Positions 1 to 9,100 are shown, counted from the first letter of the stretch. The stretch is DNA of 35,644 nucleotides from Gelidibacter sp. (GCA_010906935.1 JAAFHC010000010.1:3017-38660); one strand, 5' to 3'. The notes: generated from the letters alone by a model not told the origin. Numbers and translations are program-made.

Positions 1-257
1 TAGGTTATAGGTTATAGGTTATAGGTTATAGGTTATAGGTTATAGGTTATAGGTTATAGGTTATAGGTTATAGGTTATAGGTTATAGGTTAAAGCTCAAA
101 GCTATAAGTTAAAAGCTCAAAGTTAAAAGCTCAAAGTTGAAAGCTCAAAGTTGAAAGCTCAAAGTTGAAAGCTCAAAGTTGAAAGCTCAAAGTTGAAAGC
201 TCAAAGTTAAAAGCTCAAAGTTAAAAGTTAAAAGTTAAAAGTTAAAAGTTAAAAGTT
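1..257. repeat. Period-7 tandem repeat array (TAGGTTA, then AAAGCTCAAAGTTR, then AAAAGTT)
   Basis: Bases 1-91 are thirteen uninterrupted copies of the heptamer TAGGTTA, and the array probably continues beyond the left edge. It passes into a 14-bp composite unit (GAAAGCTCAAAGTT and close variants, about 110-215) and then into simple AAAAGTT heptamers up to 257. The unit changes but the 7-bp phase is kept, which suggests growth by slippage from related heptamers. No reading frame or hairpin explains it. The same periodicity recurs in other intergenic gaps of this window. Confidence 0.95.
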
Positions 258-407
258 CATTAAATGTTAGAAGTTAAATAAAAGAGTAAAGGTTTGTAAA
301 AAGAAAGACTGCAATACAAAAATAAAGAGTTACACGAATAAACAGTTAAACAAATAAACGATTAAACACTAAACAGTTAAAAAAATAAACACATAAACAT
401 TCATCAC
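258..407. other. AT-rich leader upstream of lpdA
   Basis: This stretch is strongly A-rich and holds loose repeats ending in TAAAC (for example ATAAAC and TTAAAC spaced 7-9 bases apart between 340 and 400). I see no coding sequence and no clear TAnnTTTG box. It must contain the lpdA translation start region and possibly its promoter, but I cannot place either more exactly. Confidence 0.5.
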
Positions 408-1796
408 ATGAAATACGACATCATCATTTTAGGAAGTGGTCCGGGAGGATACGTTACCGCAATAAGAGCATCACAACTAGGTTTTAAAGTTGCTATTGTA
501 GAAAAAGAAAGTTTAGGCGGCATTTGTTTAAACTGGGGTTGTATTCCAACCAAAGCTTTGTTAAAAAGTGCCCAGGTTTATGACTATTTAAAACATGTGG
601 ATGAATACGGCTTAAAAGCTGAAGCCATCGACAAAGATTTTGGTGCCGTGATTAAACGCAGCAGAAATGTGGCTGATGGCATGAGCAAAGGCGTTCAGTT
701 TTTGATGAAGAAAAACAAAATTGAAGTGATTGATGGTTTTGGAAAACTGAAAACCGGCAAAAAAATGGACGTGACCGATGCCGAAGGGAAAGTGACTGAG
801 TACAGTGCCGACCATATTATTATCGCTACCGGCGCACGTTCCCGTGAACTGCCAAGCTTGCCGCAAGACGGAAAAAAAGTGATTGGCTACAGAGAAGCGA
901 TGACCTTGCCTTCACAGCCTAAAAAAATGATTGTGGTAGGTTCAGGCGCTATTGGCGTTGAGTTTGCCCATTTTTATAACGCAATGGGAACAGAGGTAAC
1001 CATTGTGGAATTTTTGCCAAACTTGGTGCCGCTTGAAGATATAGATGTTTCCAAACAATTTGAACGCTCTTTTAAAAAATCGGGCATTAAAGTGATGACC
1101 AGCTCGTCTGTGGAGTCTGTGGATACTTCAGGAGCTGGCGTTAAAGCGGTGGTTAAAACCAAAAAAGGAGAAGAAATATTGGAAGCCGACATCCTGCTTT
1201 CTGCCGTGGGCATCAAATCTAATATAGAAAATATAGGCTTGGAAGAAGTTGGTATTGTAACCGACCGTGATAAAATTATTGTTAACGATTTTTACCAAAC
1301 CAACATTCCTGGTTATTACGCCATCGGTGATGTTGTTCCGGGTCCAGCCCTTGCCCATGTGGCATCCGCAGAAGGCATTACCTGCGTGGAAAAAATTGCA
1401 GGCTTACATACCGAAGCCATCGATTACGGAAACATTCCGGGTTGTACTTATGCAACGCCAGAAATTGCGAGCGTTGGAATGACAGAAGCACAAGCATTGG
1501 AAAAAGGCTACGAATTGAAAATTGGAAAATTCCCGTTTTCTGCTTCAGGAAAAGCAAAAGCTGCCGGCACGCCTGACGGATTTGTGAAAGTAATTTTCGA
1601 TGCAAAATATGGCGAATGGTTGGGTTGCCATATGATTGGCGCTGGCGTTACCGATATGATTTCCGAAGCTGTTTTAGGAAGAAAATTAGAAACTACCGGC
1701 CATGAAGTGCTAAAAACGATTCATCCGCATCCAACCATGAGTGAGGCGGTTATGGAAGCTGTTGCCGATGCTTATGGGGAAGTTATTCACTTGTAG
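408..1796 (+). CDS. lpdA: Dihydrolipoyl dehydrogenase (E3)
   Basis: FAD-dependent enzyme that reoxidises dihydrolipoyl groups of 2-oxoacid dehydrogenase complexes (or the glycine cleavage H protein) with NAD+. The 462-residue length is normal for the family. Visible marks: N-terminal FAD-binding GSGPGGY (residues 9-15), redox-active disulfide motif with C40 and C45 in CLNWGC, a second Rossmann motif GSGAIGVEFA near residue 180 for NAD, and the C-terminal dimer-interface motif HPHPTMSE, whose H441 and E446 match the catalytic His-Glu pair. The gene stands alone between the repeat array and a strong terminator, so no E1/E2 genes are adjacent to say which complex it serves. A paralogue elsewhere in the genome is possible. 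Confidence 0.95.
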   Translation: MKYDIIILGSGPGGYVTAIRASQLGFKVAIVEKESLGGICLNWGCIPTKALLKSAQVYDYLKHVDEYGLKAEAIDKDFGAVIKRSRNVADGMSKGVQFLMKKNKIEVIDGFGKLKTGKKMDVTDAEGKVTEYSADHIIIATGARSRELPSLPQDGKKVIGYREAMTLPSQPKKMIVVGSGAIGVEFAHFYNAMGTEVTIVEFLPNLVPLEDIDVSKQFERSFKKSGIKVMTSSSVESVDTSGAGVKAVVKTKKGEEILEADILLSAVGIKSNIENIGLEEVGIVTDRDKIIVNDFYQTNIPGYYAIGDVVPGPALAHVASAEGITCVEKIAGLHTEAIDYGNIPGCTYATPEIASVGMTEAQALEKGYELKIGKFPFSASGKAKAAGTPDGFVKVIFDAKYGEWLGCHMIGAGVTDMISEAVLGRKLETTGHEVLKTIHPHPTMSEAVMEAVADAYGEVIHL

Positions 1797-1819
1797 GATT
1801 GGTTTGTTTAAACTTTAAT

Positions 1820-1858
1820 AATTGACAATTGTTACTTAACAATTGTCAATTGTTTTTT
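1820..1858 (+). terminator. Intrinsic terminator after lpdA
   Basis: A perfect 14-bp inverted repeat (1820-1833 with 1838-1851, loop ACTT) is followed by a T-rich run. The stem is AT-rich but long. It ends just before the next gene, and an upstream in-frame start for that gene at 1843 would lie inside the stem, which supports the downstream start at 1870. Confidence 0.8.
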
Positions 1859-1869
1859 ACCTTCGTAAT

Positions 1870-2631
1870 ATGATTGATATCGTAATCCTTGGCGGTGGAA
1901 ATGTGGCCTATCATTTAACAAATGCATTGTTAAAAAACGATGCCGTACATGTTGTTCAGGTTTACAATAGAAGTTTGGAAAAAATTAGCTGTTTTAAAAA
2001 TAACACTTCAATCACAGATAATTTATCGGATTTGAAAGAAGCCGATATTTACATCCTTGCAGTTTCCGACAATGCCATTTCAACACTTTCTTCAGCCTTA
2101 AAATTTAAAAATAAATTGGTGGTGCATATCTCAGGAAGTATGGCGATGGATGAACTTAAATCAGGTTCAAAAAAAGGTGTGTTTTATTTGTTACAAAGCT
2201 TTTCCAAAGAAAGAAAAATCGATTTTTCCAATGTTCCCGTTTGTATTGAAGCTGAAACTGAAAAAGATTTGCACCTGTTGGAAACTTTGGCAAAATCTAT
2301 GTCAAAAAATTGTTACCGCATTAATTCCTATCAACGAAAAAGTTTGCACGTTGCTGCGGTCTTTGTGAATAATTTTGTGAATCATTTGTACCATATCGGC
2401 CATGAGATTTGTGAACAAAACAAGGTTCCTTTTGAAATATTGTTACCTTTAATCTTGGAAACTGCAAATAAAATAACTACTTTGTCGCCGCTAGAAGCAC
2501 AAACCGGACCCGCAAAACGTAATGACACCAAAACCATAGAAAAACATCTTGCCATGCTGCCTAAAACTCAGCAGGAAATTTATACATTGCTCACGAAATC
2601 TATTCAAAATACCTATGGAGAAAAGTTATAA
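1870..2631 (+). CDS. Rossmann-like / DUF2520 domain protein
   Basis: A 253-residue cytosolic protein. The N-terminus MIDIVILGGGNVAYHL is a dinucleotide-binding Rossmann start (GGGNVA), and the C-terminal half matches the all-helical DUF2520 layout of proteins resembling F420-dependent NADP oxidoreductases and 6-phosphogluconate dehydrogenase-like enzymes. The substrate is not known. The start at 1870 is chosen because the longer frame from 1843 begins inside the preceding terminator and adds residues before the glycine motif. The next gene starts inside its last 17 bases, so the two are probably translated together. The pairing with a KdsC-like phosphatase is one I associate with Flavobacteria, but the functional link is unknown. 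Confidence 0.85.
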   Translation: MIDIVILGGGNVAYHLTNALLKNDAVHVVQVYNRSLEKISCFKNNTSITDNLSDLKEADIYILAVSDNAISTLSSALKFKNKLVVHISGSMAMDELKSGSKKGVFYLLQSFSKERKIDFSNVPVCIEAETEKDLHLLETLAKSMSKNCYRINSYQRKSLHVAAVFVNNFVNHLYHIGHEICEQNKVPFEILLPLILETANKITTLSPLEAQTGPAKRNDTKTIEKHLAMLPKTQQEIYTLLTKSIQNTYGEKL

Positions 2632-3142
2632 AGAAATCATGCATCAAATAACCACTTTTATTTTTGATGTTGACGGCGTACTGACAAATGGAAATGTAAG
2701 AGTTACAGAAACGGGCGAATTGTTGCGGGAAATGAATATTAAAGATGGCTACGCGCTTAAAACTGCCTTAAATGCCGGATATCGTGTTTGTATCATCTCT
2801 GGTGGAACCAACGAAGGTGTACGCGAGCGGCTTCATGCTTTAGGAATCAAAGATATCTATTTGGGAACGCACCATAAAACAGACCAGTTTAAAGAATATA
2901 CAGAACTTTATGACATTAAGCCCGAAAATGTATTATATATGGGAGATGACATTCCCGATTATCATGTCATGAAAAAAGTGGGATTGCCTTGCTGCCCAAA
3001 AGATGCTGTTTCTGAAATTCAGGACATTTCATTATATATTTCCCAAAAAAAAGGTGGAAATGGTTGTGTTCGTGATGTTATTGAACAAGTTTTAAAAGTG
3101 CAAGAAAAATGGAATTTTCAATTTGACGCTCATTTATTTTAA
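2615..3142 (+). CDS. KdsC-like HAD family phosphatase
   Basis: A 175-residue HAD hydrolase without a cap domain. Motif I is FDVDGVLTNG with nucleophile D18 and acid/base D20; motif II is the ISGG segment; motif III/IV is the lysine and MGDDIPDYHVM metal-binding segment. Length and sequence match the tetrameric C0 class that contains 3-deoxy-D-manno-octulosonate 8-phosphate phosphatase (KdsC), the step making free KDO for lipopolysaccharide. Related phosphatases act on other nonulosonates, so the substrate is inferred. The start at 2615 overlaps the upstream gene; a second ATG at 2639 begins closer to the conserved core and is possible. Confidence 0.85.
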   Translation: MEKSYKEIMHQITTFIFDVDGVLTNGNVRVTETGELLREMNIKDGYALKTALNAGYRVCIISGGTNEGVRERLHALGIKDIYLGTHHKTDQFKEYTELYDIKPENVLYMGDDIPDYHVMKKVGLPCCPKDAVSEIQDISLYISQKKGGNGCVRDVIEQVLKVQEKWNFQFDAHLF

Positions 3143-3168
3143 TCCTAATTATTAAATTTAATTTTATT

Positions 3169-3597
3169 ATGAAAAAAATCACGCTACTCGTTTTTGTTTT
3201 ATTACTCTCTTTTAATGGCTATTCCCAATCAATTACAGGAAAATGGAAAACCATTGATGATGAAACCGGAAAAGAAAAATCTATTGTTGAAATTTATCAA
3301 ACCAATGGAAAAATATATGCGAAAGTTCTTCAATTATTGACAAAAGGCGAAGAAAATAAAGTTTGTGAAAATTGTCAAGGAGCCAATAAAAATAAACCTA
3401 TTAAAGGAATGGTTATTATTAACGGATTGACCAAAGATGGTGACGAATGGAATGGTGGAAAAATTCTTGACCCAAAAACAGGAAAAGAATATAAATGTTA
3501 TGTTACTTTAGAAAGTCCGGATAAATTGAAGGTACGTGGTTATTTAGGTTTTGCCTTATTGGGAAGAACGCAATATTGGTCTAAAGTTGTGCAATAA
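3169..3597 (+). CDS. Secreted DUF2147 domain protein
   Basis: A 142-residue protein with a typical signal peptide (KK, then a hydrophobic core, with probable cleavage near GYSQS at residues 17-21). The mature part has the DUF2147 pattern: an opening GKWKTIDDETGKEKSIVEIY, an internal CENCQG cysteine pair, a central GGKILDPKTGKEYKC and a closing GYLGFALLGRTQYW. This is a small periplasmic lipocalin-like beta-barrel of unknown role in Bacteroidota and Proteobacteria. It lies 26 bases after the phosphatase gene and just before a strong terminator, so it is probably the last gene of this transcript. Confidence 0.85.
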   Translation: MKKITLLVFVLLLSFNGYSQSITGKWKTIDDETGKEKSIVEIYQTNGKIYAKVLQLLTKGEENKVCENCQGANKNKPIKGMVIINGLTKDGDEWNGGKILDPKTGKEYKCYVTLESPDKLKVRGYLGFALLGRTQYWSKVVQ

Positions 3598-3643
3598 CAA
3601 TACTAATTTTTCCTTGCAATTGCATTTTAGCTTATCCTATCAT

Positions 3644-3684
3644 AAAACAGGAATTATTCTTATACAATAATTCCTGTTTTTTTT
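3644..3684 (+). terminator. Intrinsic terminator between the DUF2147 gene and pcm
   Basis: A perfect 15-bp stem (3644-3658 with 3666-3680, loop CTTATAC) followed by T residues to 3684. It lies between convergent genes. The A run on the left side could also serve transcripts of pcm from the other strand, but it is shorter there. The remaining bases up to 3804 hold nothing I recognise. Confidence 0.85.
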
Positions 3685-3804
3685 ACAGATTTACTTCTTG
3701 CACATGAACATATCCATTTTGTTATACTCGCAATATTTGCAAGAAAAATCAGAAAACAATTTGAAGAATCAAAAAAAATTAATGCAGGCAATTATAGCCA
3801 AAAA

Positions 3805-4446
3805 TTAATTCCGTTTTTTCAACATCGGCACAAATTTAAATTTGCCCAGTTCATGTTTTTCAAAATCTTTTTCGCTGGTTCTAATAAATAAGGTCATAGT
3901 TTGTACTATATCACCAACGGGAATCACCAGCCTTCCTCCTACTTTTAATTGACTGAGCAAAGCTTTTGGCACAAGAGGCGCGCCAGCAGTTACAATAATT
4001 CCGTCAAAAGGAGCATCTTCCGGCAATCCTTTATAACCATCGCCAAAAATTATTTTTTTAGGTTTGTATCCCAGTTTTGGCAGAAATAATTTTGCTTTTT
4101 TAAATAATTCTTGTTGGCGTTCAATGGTGTACACTTTTGCGCCCATTTCCAGTAAAACAGCCGTTTGGTATCCCGATCCTGTGCCAATTTCTAAAATTTG
4201 ATGATTTTCACGAACCTGCAGTAATTCAGTTTGAAAAGCAACTGTATAAGGTTGTGATATGGTTTGGTCGGAACCTATTGGAAATGCTTTATCCTGATAG
4301 GCAAAATCGGCAAAACTTGAATCCATAAACAAGTGTCGTGGCACATTTCCAATTGCAGTCAACACATTTTTGTCCGTTATTCCCTTCTCTGCAATTATTT
4401 TTACCAACTGATTTCTAAGCCCATTATGCTTGTGCGTGTCCTTCAC
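3805..4446 (-). CDS. pcm: Protein-L-isoaspartate O-methyltransferase
   Basis: A 213-residue SAM-dependent enzyme that methylates abnormal L-isoaspartyl residues so that aged proteins can be repaired. The family signature IGSDQTISQPYTVAFQ stands before the SAM-binding motif LEIGTGSGYQT, and motif II FDGIIVTAGAP follows. Length is normal. It is divergent from the oxidoreductase gene at 4534, with under 90 bases between the two starts, so their promoters must be packed together. No partner surE is present. Confidence 0.93.
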   Translation of the reverse strand: MKDTHKHNGLRNQLVKIIAEKGITDKNVLTAIGNVPRHLFMDSSFADFAYQDKAFPIGSDQTISQPYTVAFQTELLQVRENHQILEIGTGSGYQTAVLLEMGAKVYTIERQQELFKKAKLFLPKLGYKPKKIIFGDGYKGLPEDAPFDGIIVTAGAPLVPKALLSQLKVGGRLVIPVGDIVQTMTLFIRTSEKDFEKHELGKFKFVPMLKKRN

Positions 4447-4533
4447 TATTCCCTAAAATTTGAATGCTTAAAAATAGGAATAAATGCCTAAAGATTGTTA
4501 CTTTTACCTGCATAAATATTAACGACTTTAAAT

Positions 4534-5493
4534 ATGCTGAAAGCAGGAGTTTTAGGTGCCGGACATCTTGGCAAAATTCATTTAAAATTAATAAATCAAT
4601 CAGATAAATACGAATTGGTCGGTTTTTTTGACCCAATTAAAGAAAACGCGGAAAAAGTTGAAAAAGAGTTCGGCTACAAGTCATTTGATTCAATTCAGGA
4701 ATTAATTGATGCCGTTGACGTTGTTGACATTGTAACACCAACACTTTCTCATTTCGACTGCGCAAAAGAAGCCATAGAAAAAGGAAAACATGTTTTTATT
4801 GAAAAACCAATCACCAAAACGGTTGAAGAAGCTGAAACGCTTATTGAACTTTTAAAAAAACACAACGTAAAAGGGCAAGTGGGCCATGTTGAACGCTTTA
4901 ATCCGGCTTTTACCGCCGTAAAAGACGCCATCCACAACCCGATGTTTATTGAAACACACCGTTTGGCTGAATTCAATCCGAGAGGAACGGATGTTCCGGT
5001 AGTGTTGGATTTAATGATTCACGACATCGACATTATTTTGAGCGTGGTGAAATCGAAAGTAAAAAGCATCAATGCCAGTGGTGTTTCCATTTTGAGTGAC
5101 ACGCCCGATATTGCAAACGCGCGCATTGAATTTGAAAACGGTTGCGTTGCCAATTTAACTGCCAGCAGAATTTCTTTGAAAAATATGCGTAAAACCCGAT
5201 TTTTTCAACGAGATGCATACATTGCCGTCGATTTCTTTGAAAAAGCCACTGAAGTGGTCAGAATGAAAGATGCGCCTGAAACTCCTGGCGATTTCGATAT
5301 GATTTTACAAAATGCTGAAGGCCTCAAAAAGCAAATCTATTTTGAAAATCCGAAAATCGCAGCCAACAATGCCATTTTAGATGAACTGGAAACTTTTGCC
5401 GACGCCATCAACAACAACACAACACCCATTGTAACTTTGGAACAAGGTACAGAAGCGCTGCGCGTTGCCCAAATGATCATTAACGATTTTTAA
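4534..5493 (+). CDS. Gfo/Idh/MocA family oxidoreductase
   Basis: A 319-residue NAD(P)-dependent dehydrogenase. The N-terminal Rossmann motif is GAGHLGKIH (residues 8-16), the family EKP motif appears as IEKPITKT near residue 90, and the second domain holds the HDIDI segment expected near the active site. Substrates in this family are sugars, inositols or related polyols, and nothing here fixes the choice. First gene of a tight run: the PhzF-like gene starts one base after its stop codon, and a CoA dehydrogenase follows. The mixed neighbours suggest a housekeeping cluster rather than one pathway. Confidence 0.88.
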   Translation: MLKAGVLGAGHLGKIHLKLINQSDKYELVGFFDPIKENAEKVEKEFGYKSFDSIQELIDAVDVVDIVTPTLSHFDCAKEAIEKGKHVFIEKPITKTVEEAETLIELLKKHNVKGQVGHVERFNPAFTAVKDAIHNPMFIETHRLAEFNPRGTDVPVVLDLMIHDIDIILSVVKSKVKSINASGVSILSDTPDIANARIEFENGCVANLTASRISLKNMRKTRFFQRDAYIAVDFFEKATEVVRMKDAPETPGDFDMILQNAEGLKKQIYFENPKIAANNAILDELETFADAINNNTTPIVTLEQGTEALRVAQMIINDF

Positions 5494-5494
5494 T

Positions 5495-6271
5495 ATGGAT
5501 ATATACCAAGTTGACGCATTTAATAACCTGGTTTTTAAAGGAAACCCCGCTGCTGTTTGTCCGTTGGAAAAATGGATTTCTGATGATTTAATGCAAGCTA
5601 TTGCTGAAGAAAATAATTTATCGGAAACTGTTTTCTTCGTCAAAAACGAAAAATTATTCGATATTAGGTGGTTTGCACCAACTTGTGAAATCGATTTATG
5701 CGGCCACGCCACTTTGGCTGCGGCACATATTATATTTAGCGAATTAAATTATAAAGAAAAACAGCTGGAATTTAATTCAAAAAGCGGCAAACTGACTGTT
5801 ACAAAAGCCGGAGATTGGTACACCCTTAATTTTCCTTCAGAAGAAATATCAGCAATTGAAACGCCTGATCTTTTACAACAAGCGTTAAATGTTCCTATTT
5901 TAAAAACATTTAAAGGGAAATGGAAATTGTTGGTTCTGCTGGAAAGTGAAACCGTTATTAAAAATTTGAATCCAAACTTCCATTTATTGTCACAATTGGA
6001 ATATTCAGGAATTGGCGTTACTGCAAAAGGAGATTCATCCGACTTTGTTTCGCGCTTTTTTGCACCAAAGATTGGCATAAATGAAGATCCGGTAACAGGT
6101 TCGGCGCATACCTTGCTTATTCCGTATTGGGCAAAAAAACTCCATAAAACGAAGTTAGATGCAGTTCAACTATCAAAAAGAACCGGAATTTTAAAATGCG
6201 AATATTTAAATGATCGTGTTGAAATGAGCGGGCAAGCGGTCACCTATTTAAAAGGACAATTAATCTTATAA
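5495..6271 (+). CDS. PhzF family isomerase-like protein
   Basis: A 258-residue protein of the PhzF fold (two diaminopimelate-epimerase-like halves). Family marks: N-terminal VDAFNNLVFKGNPAAVC, the catalytic glutamate in NLSETVF (E44), the DLCGHATLAAAH signature (residues 67-78), and a C-terminal DPVTGSAH. PhzF proper isomerises a phenazine precursor, but no phenazine genes are here and most bacterial PhzF-like proteins have unassigned substrates, so a phenazine role should not be read into the name. Likely cotranscribed with the flanking genes (1-base and 9-base gaps). Confidence 0.88.
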   Translation: MDIYQVDAFNNLVFKGNPAAVCPLEKWISDDLMQAIAEENNLSETVFFVKNEKLFDIRWFAPTCEIDLCGHATLAAAHIIFSELNYKEKQLEFNSKSGKLTVTKAGDWYTLNFPSEEISAIETPDLLQQALNVPILKTFKGKWKLLVLLESETVIKNLNPNFHLLSQLEYSGIGVTAKGDSSDFVSRFFAPKIGINEDPVTGSAHTLLIPYWAKKLHKTKLDAVQLSKRTGILKCEYLNDRVEMSGQAVTYLKGQLIL

Positions 6272-6280
6272 TCACAAATT

Positions 6281-7168
6281 ATGAAAAATATAGCTGTTAT
6301 TGGCGCCGGCACTATGGGAAATGGCATTGCCCACGTTTTTGCCCAAAATAAGTACCAAGTACATTTAATTGATATTTCACAAGAAGCTTTAGATCGTGGC
6401 TTGTTAACCATTGTTAAAAATCTGGATCGTTTGGTTGATAAAGGAACCATCACTGCGGAAATTAAAACGCAAACTTTGGCCAACATCACCACTTTTACTG
6501 CCATTGCTGAAGGTGTTAAAAATGCTGATTTGGTGGTTGAAGCCGCCACAGAAAATGTAGATTTAAAATTAAAAATATTCAAACAAATTGACGAAGAAGC
6601 ACCAGATAATGCCATTTTGGCTTCCAATACTTCTTCCATTTCCATCACTAAAATTGCGGCGGTCACCAAACGTCCTGAAAAAGTGATTGGCATGCACTTT
6701 ATGAATCCGGTTCCTATCATGAAATTGGTTGAAATCATTAGGGGATACAATACTTCTGATGAAGTGACCAAAACCATTATGGAACTTTCTCAAAATTTGC
6801 AAAAAACACCTGTTGAAGTCAATGACTATCCCGGATTTGTGGCCAACCGAATTTTAATGCCCATGCTCAATGAAGCTATAGAAACTTTGTACAATGGCGT
6901 TGCCGGTATTTATGAAATTGATACCGTGATGAAATTGGGAATGGCGCACCCGATGGGTCCGTTGCAATTGGCCGATTTTATTGGATTGGATGTGTGTTTG
7001 TCTATTTTAGAAGTGATGTACAACGGATTTAAAAATCCGAAGTATGCACCTTGTCCACTTTTGGTGAATATGGTTCAAGCCGGAAAACTGGGAATAAAAT
7101 CGGGTGAAGGTTTTTACGATTATTCCGAATCGAGGAAAGCGGAGAAAATTGCCAAACAATTTCAATAA
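6281..7168 (+). CDS. 3-hydroxybutyryl-CoA (3-hydroxyacyl-CoA) dehydrogenase
   Basis: A 295-residue NAD(P)-dependent enzyme interconverting 3-hydroxyacyl-CoA and 3-ketoacyl-CoA. It has the GAGTMGNGIA nucleotide motif (residues 7-16), the ASNTSSISI segment, the catalytic-histidine region MHFMNPVPIMKLVEI, and the C-terminal domain motifs NRILMPMLNEA and AHPMGPLQLADFIGLD. Length and single-domain build match the short-chain Hbd/PaaH type rather than multifunctional FadB. Last gene of the 4534-7168 run, closed by a bidirectional terminator. Role in butyrate-like, branched amino acid or phenylacetate degradation cannot be told from context. Confidence 0.92.
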   Translation: MKNIAVIGAGTMGNGIAHVFAQNKYQVHLIDISQEALDRGLLTIVKNLDRLVDKGTITAEIKTQTLANITTFTAIAEGVKNADLVVEAATENVDLKLKIFKQIDEEAPDNAILASNTSSISITKIAAVTKRPEKVIGMHFMNPVPIMKLVEIIRGYNTSDEVTKTIMELSQNLQKTPVEVNDYPGFVANRILMPMLNEAIETLYNGVAGIYEIDTVMKLGMAHPMGPLQLADFIGLDVCLSILEVMYNGFKNPKYAPCPLLVNMVQAGKLGIKSGEGFYDYSESRKAEKIAKQFQ

Positions 7169-7202
7169 AAATCCTTGGAGCATTTTTTCTCCATTGAACA
7201 TA

Positions 7203-7229
7203 AAAAAAGCCGCTTTTAGCGGCTTTTTT
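7203..7229. terminator. Bidirectional intrinsic terminator
   Basis: An 11-bp perfect stem (7203-7213 with 7219-7229, loop TTTTA) with a GC core GCCGC and six A/T pairs on each flank, giving a T run on both strands. It separates the convergent CoA dehydrogenase (+) and RNA helicase (-) genes and can end both transcripts. Confidence 0.92.
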
Positions 7230-7231
7230 AA

Positions 7232-9100
7232 TTATATTCTTTTTCTTCTTTTCGGATTTTGGTCCGATCCAAAAGTGCTTTTACTTATTGTTCCTGGGGC
7301 GCCCGGGCGTTTTCTGCCAAATCCGCCAAAATCGGTTTTAGGTTTTCTGTCTCCGTCACCAGATCTTTTTCTATCGTTTCCTCTATCACTGTCTCCGGTT
7401 CTTTTTCTTGGACCTCTGTCTCTATCGCCTCCTCTACTGCTTCCGCCTCCGCTTCTCGCTTGTCCTGTACGTTGTTTGGTGGTAATTTCAACATTTACGC
7501 TTCTGCCTTCAAAATCTACATCATTTCCTTCAAAAGCGCTCATTGTTTCTTTTTCATAGGTTTTATCCAATTCAAAGAAAGAAAAAGTGTCTAAAATTTC
7601 AATTTGTCCGATTTCAATATTTTTGGCAATTCTTTGGTCGTTGATCAAGCCAATCAATCTTGCAGGATTCAATTTGTCTTTTTTACCGATATTGATAAAG
7701 AAACGCGTCATATTTTCATCATCCCTTCTTTTGCTTCCTCTATCAGAATTTCTGTCAACACCTCTCATATGCTCACTGTCATTTAAATCAGGTGCATTTT
7801 CATAATAGGTTAAAAAGGTATTGAATTCTATGGATACAAATCTTTTTATCAATTCTTCACGATCCAAATCTTTCAATTTCTCATAAATAGAAGGTAAAAA
7901 ATCATTTATTTCAGTCTCATTCACTTTAATATCCTGAACTTTATCAATCAATTTTAACAATTGATTCTGACAAATTTCTTTTCCTGTAGGAATTGGCGTG
8001 CTTATGAATTTTTTGCCGATCAATCTTTCAATTGGGTGCAATTTGCTTTTTTCTCTAACGGTTACAATAGCGATTGAAATTCCTTCTTTCCCTGCACGGC
8101 CTGTTCTGCCGCTACGGTGCGTGTAAGATTCAATTTGGTCTGGAAGTTTATGGTTGATCACGTGTGTTAAATCTGTTACATCCAATCCTCTGGCGGCAAC
8201 ATCCGTCGCAACCAATATTTGCAACGTTTTGCTACGGAATTTTTCCATAACGCTATCACGTTGCGCTTGGGATAAATCGCCGTGAAGCGCATCAACATTG
8301 TATCCGTCGCTGATTAATTTATCAGCAATTTCTTGTGTTTCTCTTCTGGTTCTACAAAAAATGATGCTATAAATATCTGGATTCACATCCGCAATTCTTT
8401 TTAAAGCTGCGTACCTGTTTCTTTCTGAAACCACATAATATTGATGTGAAACCTGGTCAGTTCCTTTATTTTTTTCTCCGGCGCTAATTTCAATAGGATT
8501 CCTTAAATAAGCTTTAGCGATGCCTTCCACTTCTTTTGGAAACGTTGCAGAGAACAACAATGTTTGTTTGTCTTTCGGCGTTACGGCCAAAATTTTATCC
8601 AACTCATCTTTAAAACCCATATTCAACATCTCATCGGCTTCATCTAAAATAAGCCATTTAAGATTTGACAGTTTTAATTGTTTTCTGTTGATTAAATCAA
8701 CCGTTCTGCCTGGAGTTCCAACAATAATTTGAACGCCTTTATTCAGTTTTCTAACTTGATCTTCAATGCTTGCACCGCCATAAACGGCAAGTGTTTTCAC
8801 CCCTTTTAAATGTTTTGAAAAATCGGTGATATTACTGGCAATTTGCAAAGCCAATTCTCGTGTTGGCGATAAAATAATTGCTTGGGTATCACCGCTGTTA
8901 GCGTCAATTTGTTCCAATATTGGCAAACTGAAAGCTGCAGTTTTTCCTGTGCCTGTTTGCGCAAATGCTTTTAAATCTTGTTTGGAAGATAATACTTGAG
9001 GGATTGCTTTTTCCTGAATTTCAGTTGGGGTTTCATACCCTAAATCAGTCAATGCTTGTAAAATTTGGCTGTTAAGCCCTAGTTCTTTAAATGTCGACAT
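7232..9100 (-). CDS. DEAD-box ATP-dependent RNA helicase
   Basis: A 622-residue RNA helicase of the CsdA/DeaD kind. Motifs in order: Q-motif region (about 15-37), Walker A AQTGTGKT (47-54), PTRELA (79-84), TPGR (129-132), DEAD (153-156), SAT (184-186), then in the second RecA domain RGLDV and HRSGRTGRAG. After the helicase core come a DbpA-like RNA-binding domain (the MTRFFINIGKKDKLNP segment onward) and a disordered tail rich in R, G, D and K that probably binds RNA non-specifically. Such enzymes help ribosome assembly and mRNA decay in the cold. A -7 box lies about 55 bases before the start. Could be named deaD or csdA, but paralogues are common. Confidence 0.92.
   Translation of the reverse strand: MSTFKELGLNSQILQALTDLGYETPTEIQEKAIPQVLSSKQDLKAFAQTGTGKTAAFSLPILEQIDANSGDTQAIILSPTRELALQIASNITDFSKHLKGVKTLAVYGGASIEDQVRKLNKGVQIIVGTPGRTVDLINRKQLKLSNLKWLILDEADEMLNMGFKDELDKILAVTPKDKQTLLFSATFPKEVEGIAKAYLRNPIEISAGEKNKGTDQVSHQYYVVSERNRYAALKRIADVNPDIYSIIFCRTRRETQEIADKLISDGYNVDALHGDLSQAQRDSVMEKFRSKTLQILVATDVAARGLDVTDLTHVINHKLPDQIESYTHRSGRTGRAGKEGISIAIVTVREKSKLHPIERLIGKKFISTPIPTGKEICQNQLLKLIDKVQDIKVNETEINDFLPSIYEKLKDLDREELIKRFVSIEFNTFLTYYENAPDLNDSEHMRGVDRNSDRGSKRRDDENMTRFFINIGKKDKLNPARLIGLINDQRIAKNIEIGQIEILDTFSFFELDKTYEKETMSAFEGNDVDFEGRSVNVEITTKQRTGQARSGGGSSRGGDRDRGPRKRTGDSDRGNDRKRSGDGDRKPKTDFGGFGRKRPGAPGTISKSTFGSDQNPKRRKRI

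Noticed and set aside
1-257. Possible CRISPR array or telomere-like repeat
   Set aside because: Units are 7 or 14 bp with no spacers, and the unit changes gradually along the array. This is simple tandem repetition, not CRISPR.
1843-1869. Longer start for the DUF2520 protein
   Set aside because: The added nine codons lie in the lpdA terminator hairpin, and the dinucleotide-binding motif follows directly after the ATG at 1870.
2549-2614. Longer start for the KdsC-like phosphatase
   Set aside because: It would add 22 unconserved residues read out of frame within the upstream gene; the ATG at 2615 fits the family length.
7104-7559. Plus-strand frame of 151 codons opposite the helicase tail
   Set aside because: It is proline/leucine/serine-rich because it lies antisense to the arginine- and glycine-rich helicase C-terminus, and it crosses the bidirectional terminator.
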